From: Phaeotremella fagi
Taxonomy: Eukaryota; Basidiomycota; Tremellomycetes; Tremellales; Phaeotremellaceae
Assembly (NCBI GenBank): GCA_001599715.1
Contig: BCHU01000020.1
Location: forward strand, 1-64,000
Length of the DNA stretch: 64,000 nucleotides
Direction: 5' to 3'
Positions within the stretch are counted from its first letter, which is position 1. Each line of letters opens with the position of its first letter. Below, piece by piece: positions 22,202 through 32,900 of the stretch. Below the pieces are notes generated by a model. The model was not told where the DNA came from. It worked only from the letters and a program-made list of their open reading frames with translations, and made no database searches. Both the position numbers and the translations under genes were made by a program.

Positions 22202-23867
22202 TCAAGAGCTCAGATTGAGGTTCGAGAAAACCTCTACTACACTCGACCTGTGTCGTCCAAGAACAACCTCCAGACCTCGATCACCTTTGAATCGTTGAAT
22301 CGCATCATCATTCCATTCAGCTTTAGTACCAGGCAATGGACCAATATCTTCCCCAAGAAACGCCCTTCTCATAGCGTTGATAGATTTTGGAACTAGACCT
22401 GATTCGAATCTGAGAAATTCGTAGAGTCGCTGAAATTTCTTTCCATTCTGAACGCATTCCGCCAGATCAGGTCGACCAAGTTTGGTGTAACTTTCGGCCA
22501 GAGCTTGTTCTCGAAGTGACAACTCGTTCGAGCCAGAGTTTCTGAAAGCTTTGTCGGTCAGTGCGAATGAAGCTGCGAACGCGTCAGATTTGCAGGTGAT
22601 GAATGACCTGTTGTCAGTGAATTCAACTTTACACTCACCATTCCCAGTCAATAACAGATGTAACTTTTCCATTCTCGATCATAAAATGATCACCCTTGTC
22701 ATCTGCGTGTTTGATGTATCCACCGGATTCATCTAATTCTGAACATCCCTGAAGTAAAGACTTGACTTCGAGAAGAACCAAATATCCTTCGACTTCTTTG
22801 TGAGGAGCATATCGTTGGCCCTGGATTGTTTGTCTAATGAAGTGATTGATCAGAGTGAGATACATGGTTTTGGCTGTACTGAATGGCCCAAGAAAGTATG
22901 GTTTGGAGTGATTGGCGACTGAAACTCGAATCCATGGTCCAACAACGACGTTATTCTCCCTAGTGAGACTGCCAAAGGAGTCGTATTTCTTGCTTGATAA
23001 CGCGATGAACCACTTGGCAAGAGATTCAATGAGGATGAGGTCGTCTGGAGTGAGAGGAATGGGATCTTTGTCATGCCTGATGGCAAGTGGTTGGCCTGGC
23101 ATTAGTTCCTCAAAGCAATAAATCAAATTTGACGCGGCTAACATCAGTACATGATGACGTTAAACCTCACCGCCTGTCCACGCATTGGGAACTCTTAGCC
23201 CAAATCCATTCAACTCCTGCAACGTCGCTACTTCACTCTCCATGTTTTGACGTAAAGCTTCATCTGGAGGTCCTTCCCATGTATGTCTTCTGATCCTAAC
23301 AAGCCATCTAATTCCATCATCGAATGCCAAAGGCAAATGGACATTGCTACCTTGGCCGATTAGACAACCTCCTTTGATTTGGAGTTTTTCTGAAGGAGGG
23401 GAGCAAGGTTTTCCACGTATAGTTGATGCTTCTTTGACGAGAAGGGGGATATCGATGAGGCTAAGTAGTCGTTCATCCTATATATTAGTTTGATAAAAAG
23501 CTTTACCTACAGCTTTAGCTTGACCAGCTTCCTTTCTCTCACTACGTTGGGCAGTAGAGAAATTACCGCAGTCATGGAGTGAACCATCCTTAATATGTTC
23601 CCCACAGAAACGTCTCCAGCAGATAACACAGGGTCCAAATCGATATAGCGAGTTCTTCCTACAGCCAGTAGCGTCGCAGAGCATAATCAGTTGAGAGGAA
23701 GTGTCAAAGCATGATTGAATGATTGATGACTTTGCTTCGATGTCCTTCCCACACAACTTGTCCTCGGGCGCAATGCGTTTTGCGCAAGTTTGATGGGCAA
23801 TAGATAGACCATGGTTGTGTAGTGAAGCGCAAAGTAGATATTGTCTCTGTTGAATACCCCTAATCAC
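22202..23867 (-). CDS. Aminoglycoside-phosphotransferase-like kinase with N-terminal zinc-finger region
   Basis: Four exons are resolved: complement(23511..~23867, 23171..23477, 22639..23137, 22202..22607), with introns of 31-33 nt. The kinase part has a Gly-rich start (GCLIGQGSNVHLPLAF), a lysine-position strand (WLVRIRRHTWEG), and HADDKGDHFMIENGKVTSVIDWEW. The latter aligns with the H-x-D-x-x-x-x-N...G.IDWE catalytic/metal motif of the APH/ChoK family, but with HADDKGDHFM in place of HGDLHPGNIL. Upstream lies a Cys/His-rich stretch (LCDATGC, CVICWRRFCGEHIKDGSLHDC) like an AN1-type zinc finger. The substrate of fungal APH-like kinases is generally unknown. The true start is unresolved: the frame begins with GTG at 23867, so a further 5' exon is likely. 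Confidence 0.7.
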
Positions 23868-24160
23868 TCAAGTATGTCCTCTTTATACGAGAAATTGAAG
23901 ATGCTCGTACTTATACTTTCATTAACTTTCGGCATGTGGCGATTGAGTTTGTTGACCCTTGTGGGGCGCACTCCAACTCCAATTTCACCTGTAATATCTC
24001 TCTTCCCCTGCCTAATGTCGATCAGCCGTTGTTAGCGTAGTTTTAAGCTTTTATTCGGTTAGTAAGTAGGCGACATAAAACCATGAGGTCACACTACGTC
24101 CTGATATGTATAAGAGAAAACCGTATCCACATCTTTTTACCCTCACTCAAATTCCCCACC

Positions 24161-26199
24161 ATGTCCGATCTTAAGCACAAAGAAAAACCTGTCTACGACC
24201 ACGTAGAAACTAACAAAATCACCCAACCAGTCGCTGAAACAGACACAGAATGGGATTTCTCGACCATCGACGAAAAGAAGCTAATGAGGAAGATCGATTG
24301 GAAACTAATTCCTTGGTTCTCCGTGCTTTATCTTTTAAGTTTTCTTGATCGAAGTGCTATAGGAAATGCAAAGCTGTACGGTTTGACTACAGATCTAAAC
24401 TTGTCGTCTTTGGAGTACAACATCTGCTTGACCGTGTTCTTCTTTCCATGTAAGTGGCATGTATGGCATTGCTGACGTCAGACGCCCTCGCTGAGGTTCC
24501 TTCTAATATCTTGCTGAAAAAACTCTCTCCTCGAGTTTGGTTCCCATTGATTACGTTCTTCGTTGGGATCTGTATGATGTGAGTTAGGATGTGGTTCTTA
24601 CTTACACTCAGGTGCCAAGGTTTTACCACAAACTACGCTGGTCTTCTCGCCACTCGTTTCTTCCTTGGATTAGCGGAAGCAGGTGTAGGTCATCTGGGTG
24701 AATCTTGCTTACATGTAGCTCTTCCCAGGTGTCAACTATCTGTTATCAGGATGGTACAAGAGAAACGAATTCGGTTTGCGAGCCGCCATTTTCTTCAGTG
24801 CCGCCACTGCTTCTGGGGCGTTCGGAGGTAAGGTCAATCAGCACGCGAATACTCACACCCTAGGTCTACTTGCGACTGGTCTCAACTACATGAATGGTCT
24901 TGGAGGCTATGCGGGCTGGCGATGGATCTTCATCATAATCGGCCTGACAACGACGGTAGCTGGTATCTTGTCGATCTGGTTGGTTCAGAATTTCCCTGAT
25001 AAAGCTGGATGTAAGTGGGAGAGGAGATATCAACTGACCATAGTCCTCACGCCGATTGAAAAAGCATATGTCATACAAAGATTACAGGCGGACCAACAAT
25101 TTTCTGCTGCTGGTGAAAGTTTCCATTGGAGACAGATTTTAAAGGCTGCTGTTGATCCTAAAACTTGGATGGGTATGGTTGCTTATGCCGCTGTCGATGT
25201 TCCTCTTTACGCGTTTTCGTAAGTCACCAAAATGTCACAGCTAACATTAGACTTTTTACTCCAACGTAGGTGGTGGTGAGAGCTCTCTGACGATAGAATC
25301 ATCAATCAATTGGGATACACTGCAAACAACGCCAATTTGATCTCAGTCCCGATTTATGTAAGTGCTGTGAAGGCAAAACTGATTCCAGGTGTTTGCGTGT
25401 ATCATCACTGTTCTTGTTGGTTTCGCTGCAGATCGTTATCCAAATCGATCGCTCTTCACTCTGTAAGTGGTTTGCTTACCCAGCTAATTCCAGTATTTTT
25501 ACATGCTTGGGTATTATCGGTTATGCCATTTTGATCGGAAACGACCCTAGAGACAAACCAGGAGTCAGCTACTTTGCCATTTACCTAGCTGCCATGGGTA
25601 TTTATCCATTAATTTCGAACGTCATCGCATTGACTGCTGGGAATGTGGGTAGACCTTTCTGAACACGCTGACTTGTAGGCTGAAGGGGCGTATAAACGCT
25701 CTGTCGTGTCCGGAACTATCATCTCTTTTGGTAACATTGGTGGAAGTGTTTCGTCAAACGTCTACCCAGCCAGCACTGCGGTAAGTTGCACTGTTGGATA
25801 TCACTAAACATTAGCCCCAATTCCGAACTGGTCACGCTATCATCCTAGCCTACATGTTCGTCGGTATCCTAGCCTCCACGTCCTACCTCATCTACTGTCG
25901 TCGTCAGAATTCAGCTCGAGATGCTGGGAAACACGACGAGACGTTACTTTCCAACGAGGGGACGAACGAAACTCGCGAAGAAAGAGTCGTGCGAGCTAAA
26001 CACCTGCGTGCGGAACGTGTCAAACAACTCAAAAGCCAAGGTCTTCGTGGTAGGATCCAAGCTCTTTACGCTAGTCTTGATGAAGGACCTGGTGGGATTT
26101 ATGCTGATGTCGACGAGGCGAAGAGAATGAAGGGGGATGCATGGTCTGGTTATCGTAAGTTCAGGTGTGATTGCGCTGATGTCAGGGTATCGTCATTAA
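24161..26199 (+). CDS. MFS transporter, allantoate/nicotinate-type (ACS family)
   Basis: Heavily split gene with about a dozen introns, all of which can be joined in phase. Start MSDLKHKEK at 24161; an upstream ATG at 24083 is in the leader. Membrane landmarks in order: FLDRSAIGNAKLYGL, YALAEVPSNILLKK, LLATRFFLGLAEAGLFPG, SGWYKRNEFGLRAAIFF, ASGAFGG, GWRWIFIIIG, then FTPTIINQLGYTANNANL, and a final GDAWSGYRYRH ending in TAA at 26197-26199. This is the Dal5/anion:cation symporter pattern (12 membrane helices). Substrates in the family include allantoate, nicotinate, pantothenate and biotin precursors; the one used here is unknown. It contains a 15-nt internal exon (25251-25265). The last intron (26155-26185) must be removed to give the family C-terminus. 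Confidence 0.88.
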
Positions 26200-26754
26200 C
26201 GTATGTTTACGATAATCGTGGATATGCATTCTTGAGACCTGGATTGAGCTGAGATCGGCGGGCTTTTCGCCGTGCTACTCTACGGAAATGTGGACGTAGC
26301 GTTGTTTTTCTATTTATGCAAATCCATGCATGCAACGCCTGCAACGTGGATGATTCAATTCAATTGAATAAACTTGTATTGCGGAAAAACTGAATAGCGC
26401 CAAAAGCTTAACCCATTGAATCAATTAATCCTGAACCTAACTGACGAGCATTTCAATTCAATCAATCCCGCACCATTCAATCATCTCCGTGCTAATGGCA
26501 TTTGTATACATACGCTGGAATGGCAAACACCTCCTCATGAACCGTCTTTGGCATCTTCTTTGATGGCTGATATCGTTGTTGTCACGATCATCGAAATGTT
26601 CTCTATTCAAATCGTTAATCTAGCTGTTTTCTTCAACCGCTTCGAGATAATCCGTGAATATACTTCAAAGTGATCATCATGAATTCAATCTTGAATATCG
26701 ACTTGAGGATGATATATATCTGTGGTGTTGAGAGAATGATCTCCCCAACTCAAG
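26200..26754. other. Intergenic region
   Basis: About 555 bases between the MFS gene and the CPL1-like gene. It is AT-rich, with several short frames that lack coding signs. A run of ATCAATTAAT/TTCAATTCAAT-like sequence lies near 26350-26465. Confidence 0.35.
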
Positions 26755-27824
26755 ATGCTTCTCCTCACTTTGATACTCATCTTTGCGACACTGGCTTTAA
26801 CATCAGCCCAACAATTTTCAGCTTGTGTCAACGCGGCTCAAATTGGCGTCATTGGTGGTCTTCTAACCGGTGTCGGATCTTTACTTGGAGGTGTGACGAC
26901 CATTGCAGCGTGTCAAACATATTGTAAAAACGCTGGTTACGGCTATAGTTATTGGCAACCTCCCACAGGTGTTGGTCTTTTAGGTGCTCTGGCCACCTGC
27001 GATTGTTCCAACAACAGTCCTCCTGCAACTATCGTTGTAGCTGGTGCTGATAGTGCAGGAAATTGTCTTGCCTCGACGTTCACCGTATGTCTTTTCACGT
27101 CCTTCCTAGCTAACAATCTAGGCATCAGCTCTTACCATTCCAATGGTTTTCAAGGGTTGTTACAGAACCCCCCTGTCATCGACTTCGATAGCTTCCAATA
27201 CTTCTGTGGCCAACGAAGCCGCTTGTTTCACCGCCTGTAACCTGTTCCCAGTGACGATAGCAACACCTTGGCCCTCTGGGATGTGGGATTGCGTTTGTGC
27301 GAGTTCATACGTCACGGCGGCGGCGATATCCAACACTTGTGGTCCAGGTATCTCTGAACTCTATACGCAGAATGTTCCAGTACCATCAGGAGCTCCAAAG
27401 GCCAAACGTGCAATAGTTCGCTACGGGGATGAGAGATTTTGTCCAAAGGGATTACGAGCGTGTAGTTTACCTGGTGATCCAGATGGGTTCGAGTGTATAG
27501 ATGCCATGACTGAAATTGGTAAGTGAACTTTGGCGACTGTGCTGATTTCAGAATCTTGTGGAGGATGCATGACACCGTCTTTTAGAGGGAACGGCACGGC
27601 CACAGGTGTAGAGTAGGTTCGGTTGATGATCTCGACTGACATCTAGTTGTACCGCCATTCCTGGTGTCTCCTTGAGTGGAGTTACTTGCACTTTGGGTGA
27701 ATGTGAAATTACAAGATGTAAAAGTGGTTGGAGTTTGAGGAACGGAGTTTGTGTAACGACAGTGACGAAAAAGATACGACCTGGTGTCGTGATGTTGGAA
27801 GCACGCAGAGCGTCAAGGGTGTAG
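26755..27824 (+). CDS. Secreted Cys-rich protein with C-terminal CPL1-like domain
   Basis: Four exons, 26755..27084, 27122..27518, 27552..27612 and 27647..27824 (966 nt, 321 aa). Residues 1-19 form a clear signal peptide (MLLLTLILIFATLALTSAQ). Two WSC-like cysteine modules follow: one with AACQTYCKNAGY...ATCDCSN, the second with FKGCYRTPL...EAACFTACNLFP...WDCVCASSY. A KR-A site (AKAKRA-like) precedes the C-terminal domain, which has CPKGLRAC, ECID, ESCGGC, DCTAIPGVSLSGVTC and a final cysteine-bearing RNGVCV. This is the pattern of the basidiomycete CPL1-like domain, named for a Cryptococcus capsule-related secreted protein. The protein should be extracellular or cell-wall associated and disulfide-rich. 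No function specific to this copy can be given. Confidence 0.82.
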
Positions 27825-27837
27825 CGCTGAGCGCTGA

Positions 27838-27925
27838 TTAGCTGGCCACAAGTTTTTTATTGGTCATGCATGGATAGCAATGTTAGTTGGCCACGAGTTT
27901 TTTATGTCGTTCATGGGTAGCAATG
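27838..27925 (+). repeat. Short imperfect tandem repeat, about 45 bp x 2
   Basis: Two adjacent copies of a TTAG[CT]TGGCCAC[AG]AGTTTTTTAT...TAGCAATG unit, 27838-27882 and 27883-27925, just after the CPL1-like gene stop. It probably lies in the 3' UTR or spacer between convergent genes. Confidence 0.7.
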
Positions 27926-28027
27926 GTGCCGAGCGTAGTTGCCTCGTTGAATCGCACTTTCCTGAACGACAATGCAATGCATAGTTCCTAACCTAAGACC
28001 CAAAACGAACCTAAAGTACAACAAAAC

Positions 28028-29515
28028 TCATTCGCCCAGCATTTCCTCCAACGACATTTCTCTGTTTCGATTCTGTGGAGACTGTGATTGTGTCTGTGTT
28101 TGTGTTTGCGACGGAGATTGCACCGCACCAAAGACTGAAAACGAAGACCCTCGTCGATAAACATTTGAAGGCGGTTGGATATCAACCAAAAGGGCGTTCC
28201 CGTTACACGGTGGACTTGTTTCTGACGCTTTTGCACTGGAATCTGATATCGAGTGAAGCGGTATCCTGTTTGATGTAGGAGATACCATCTCGTAATCTCG
28301 AATAGCTGGATGTACCGTAACGGGCTATTGTTAGGCATGCCTTTAAATGTAACTCACTGGAGCCTCTGGATCTTGAATCTGAGAAGCAAAGTCATGACTG
28401 AAATTCATTTCTCGCTGACGTTAGTTGTGTTCTAGTCAGCACTCACCCTCTGTCGATCCCTTTCCAAGTCGTTCCTCATTGCCTGCCGCGTCACAAATAC
28501 TACTAAACACGTTGCTACCCAAATTTTAGGGGCGAACCTGGATGTCAGCGGTGTCTACAATCCACTTACATGAAGAAATATGTAACAGTACTCGATGGAG
28601 CTATAATGGCACGAAGGATATAGGCGACGAGACTGATGTCAGTGGGTTCTAAAAACGACTCACGCTAAGCTGGGAATGATTTGGGCTTCGGCAGATAATC
28701 TAAAATTAGCACTACACCTGAAACAACTTACATTACCGTTCTCTTGAGCATTCGCTGGGTTGACAAAAAATGACTTCTCATCTTTCTCAACCCTATAATC
28801 ATCAAAGCAGAAATCCCCCAATCAACGACCAAAAGTGAAGCCGCCTAAAGTCAGCTGGTTCTTGACTCCAACCTACGGCTGTCATAAAGATTGGACCCCT
28901 AGTCATGATGAAAAAGTTTGTTTCATATGTAGCCACAATCACCAAGACTAGGACGACAAAGAGGGTGCTGTCGTTAGTGTGGAATGGCATTAGACTTACA
29001 TGAAAAAGGCAAACAATATCGCTAAATATTTGTTATGCTCCCATAACACCCAACATCGATGAGAGTAGTAGATCTGACATGAGTTTGAGCTTTTCATCCG
29101 AACCCACCTCTACCGGGATCACCAACAGCATTTCATTCAAATAAAGCCCCTTTAACCATTGACCATACACGAAAGGTTCATAAAACTCTCCATACGAGTA
29201 AACAAACAGGTTCATCGCAAAAGCGTAATTACTGTCATCAGCTATGTACAAACAACAACCCACTATGCAGAGTGCCCCAAAGACGATATCAACATCCATA
29301 ACTAGAGTCAGCTCTGAAAAATCCCATGAACCCACTCCCAGTAACGTATGAGCCAAAGATTCCTTTTTTCCCCTGTGCGCCCACCAATATAACCATAAAC
29401 AAATCACGACACCCAAGATAATTCCATCCGCAAATATTCCTATCAGAGCAGATCCTAAAGCGACGTTTCGATTCTCGATAACGATTTGCAACCATGGATC
29501 CTCCGAGGGATCCAT
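28028..29515 (-). CDS. Multi-pass membrane protein, DUF6534-like
   Basis: Minus-strand gene of many exons; start MDPSEDPW at 29515, stop TGA at 28028-28030. Exon 1 encodes a first helix with ALGSALIGIFADGIILGVVICLWLYWW and a second around MDVDIVFGALCIVGCCLYIA. Splicing out a 35-nt intron then gives IYYSHRCWVLWEHNKYL and a following helix, the arrangement seen in the large basidiomycete DUF6534 family of seven-helix proteins. The C-terminal exon is cytosolic-looking, Ser-rich with Gln/Thr repeats (SPSQTQTQTQ). These proteins are of unknown function and expanded in basidiomycetes. I did not resolve every intron between 28290 and 29030. Confidence 0.6.
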
Positions 29516-29996
29516 ATCCGAAACAGCCAGTAGCAGAAAATTTCCAGTAAAGATTCCAGTAATGAGAAGGAGTATTTGTTGGAGAGAATGGAACTACACT
29601 AACAAACTTGAATATTGTTCCGAATTAAGGGCGCCCCCTGAGCATCCGCCACCAATCGAGGCTTGAAATTAAATTATGTCTTAACCTAAAGCGGTATTTC
29701 TGCTTGGGGATATGATCGTGACCTCCGACGACTGAATTGAACGCGAAGAGCTTATGAGGGAGGCAGATGGGATGGCTACATGCTTCACTGAATGGTCTAC
29801 TTTACTTTTATAACGTTGATCAGAAGTGATTCGCAACATGTCTGAATCCGTATTGTCTGCTGGTAGGTTTGTATGGAAAACAACTGTCCACGTTATCAAT
29901 GTATTGCGCCATTCTGACGTGTTCATTTGAATCAGTAAATTACTTTGTTCAAATCTATCTCATCTAGTCATTCTACAACCACACTTCAAAATACAC
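29516..29996. other. Intergenic region
   Basis: About 480 bases upstream of the DUF6534-like gene and downstream of the ABC transporter, both on the minus strand. The short minus frame at 29681-29926 has no coding support. Confidence 0.35.
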
Positions 29997-32900
29997 CTAT
30001 GGCTCCTCTGCATTAGCCCGCATGATCTCTTCCATCGTGATAGACGACTTGATACACATTTGATGGAAAATGCTGTCGGGGTCGCGGAAGAGATTGAGCG
30101 GGGTGTCGAACCTGGCGTCAGTCAGATCTTCCATTGCAACTTACTCAGCCACTGTACCAGCGTCCATGACAAGAATTCGATCATAAAAGATAACTGGGGT
30201 TAGTCGTTTTCACATATGGGAGCTTACTGGTTCGAAGCTATGCAGTGTCAGTGGGAACGTAAGTTTAACTCACTCTATGAGCTATACACAGTAGCGTTTT
30301 CGACTTGAGTTCAGTTCTGATTGTTTGCTGAATCTTTCCATCGGTTTCCAAATCGACAGCAGCCTGAGGTGTCAGCTGAATCAAAACACCCACTCACCGT
30401 GGCCTCGTCGAGAATGACAACTTTGGAATGGTCCCTAAGCAGTGCCCTAGCTAAACTGACCAATGAACGTTCTGAATGTCAATTACGGTCGACACCACAC
30501 TCACGTCCAACACTCAGATTGTTCCCTTCCTCTTCAACAACCATGTCCAAAGTGAATTTATCCCCTGAATCCGTGTGGTCCTGGTCGTGATCGTGGACAA
30601 GGTGGGCTCTTCTCAAAGCGTCCCAGATCTTGTCATCAGGGTATACGCTGAAAGGGTCCAGATTGGAGCGAAGAGTACCAGAGAACAACAGTGGATCCCT
30701 AACGTCAACATTGAACAGACTACCACTTACTGTGGGATGATCACTAGTGACTGTCGAAGATCTTTCAAGCCTATTTTGGAAATATCCACGCCGTCTATGA
30801 CGATCTTGCCTGAAGACAATTCAACTAGCCGGAATAACGCAGACATGATTGATGATTCTGAGGTCAGCCGTGTCGTCTCATTGACCTACTCCCTGCACCA
30901 GTTCTCCCTACGACACCGATTTTTTCCCCACCTTGGATGGTCAAATTGATACCCTTGAGCACAGGGGGGAGGCTAAAGTCAGTCTTGAACGGCTTCCATG
31001 CTCACCCTGGTCTGTATGACATGACTACGTTTTGCATTTCGATACCTCCAACCGACGGCCAAGAGGCAGGTGGTTTGGTCAATGAGTTTTCATAAGCCGC
31101 TTCTTGAGCCAATCCACCAGAGGTATAAGTCGTGATTCTGACGTCAGTCGCGTTCCGAGTCCCACCTACCTCTCTGCACCGTTTAGATTGTTTTCAATCT
31201 CGGCAGATTGTCGAGTGAGCATCCCAAACCTGGAGTCAGCGGTGCCAACGAGTTTACTCACATTTGGACCAAACTAACAGTGTAGGTCAAGAGCAACCCC
31301 ACCTGCGCTGGTGAAACTCCTGATGGTCCGACAGAGACCAAAAGTGCAACGGACAAGATCAACACGGCACCACAGGCGTCGAGTCGGATAGCTAACCATC
31401 GTTGCGTAGCGACGTACAACATGTACGCTCTGTTTTCAAGGTCCATGCGGTATTCGTTTTCTCTCAAAAAGCGTGGGGCTTCGCCATAGGCCTGGGGTCA
31501 GTCGTGATCACAAAGCTACTCACTCTTATCGTAGCGAGACCTGTCAAGGATTCAGAAAAGTGACTGTAGAGTAAACTTCGAAGCATCGAGTCGAGTCTTT
31601 TCAGTTCACGTCCAGACTGATGTCAGTGGTGGTCGTAATGGGACTTACTTTTTGGTAGAATCGTTGTAAATAGCGATAACCGAAACAAACAACCACGGCG
31701 ATCTGGGGTAAGTGGAGTTCATTACAAAACCTACAATAGCAAAGTAGTGCTCAAAAACAGTAACCAGAATCATCGACCCGATAACATTGGCAACAGTGAC
31801 AATGGCGTTTCTTAACGATTCGGGGAGTAAATTATCAATGACATCAAAGTCTCGTCCGAAAACACCCATGATTCGTCCAACTAAAGGTCAGCTGTGTATC
31901 TACATTTGACTCACGAGGAACGGTATCGAAGAACGACATTGGTGCGTAGAACTATCGTCAGTGTGATCGGCTGATGACGTACAATTTTGTGTATAGCCTC
32001 TTTGTGTAGATTTCGACTCGCAAAGTAGTTGAAAAAGGCAAGCGCAAATCCAAGACTTAGCGTCATCAGAGCTTGTATCACCCCGAGTGAAGCAAAGATA
32101 GCCATGTAGTAACCTGACATCAGCTTGATCTGCTCCAAACCTACCTGATGATTCCTTGAATTGATCGTTTTCCCACCAAACAATCCAGTACGAAGACACG
32201 GACTGAGCTCCTTGCATCAGGATACACAACAGGACGATCGTTGGAAGGAGAATAACACCGTGGCCTGGGGTCAGTCGGTTCAAGTCAAGTCCTACCTGCT
32301 CTGGAATACGCTGCGTAAACTGGAGGTTAGCTTTTGTTAGACTCAAACCTACCTGTTGACGCGATCGATCCTACATCCCGCTTCTCGTCTACGATAAGTT
32401 TACCTTCTTCCTTTCCAGTACCAGCAGCTTTCTTGGCCTCTTTCTCCTCCTTGGTCAGTTTTCGCTTCAGGGGGGCTTCTTCGATCGCCTCCTCCTCTTC
32501 TTCCTCCTCTTCAGCTGTAGCTCCACCAAACTCTCTCATCAACCCTGCAAACGGACCTTCACTGGCCATCAACTCGGTGTAATGACCTTGTTGAACGATA
32601 GCACCGTTATCCATTGTATAGATGTAATCCACATCGGCTAGGAAATGGAGAGCGTGTGTGACGAGGACGACGGTTTTGCCTCTTGCACGGAGGCCATCGA
32701 CGATGGCGTTCTAAGGTCAGTTCTGGAGTGACGTCTACCCACCTGGAAGAGAGATTTCCCAACGTGAGCGTCGACAGCACTGAGCGGATCGTCGAACAGA
32801 ACAATGTCAGCGTCAAAGTAGAGGGCTCTTGCAATGTTGACACGTTGTTTTTGGCCACCGGAAAGGTCTGACATTAGATTCGATTTAGTGGACCACCTAC

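Noticed and set aside
27972..28160. Cys-rich 62-aa frame (CGDCDCVCVCVC) that looks like another Cys-tail protein
   Set aside because: It is antisense to the Gln/Thr-rich C-terminal exon of the DUF6534-like gene, whose repeats produce the Cys run in reverse; no family motif precedes it.
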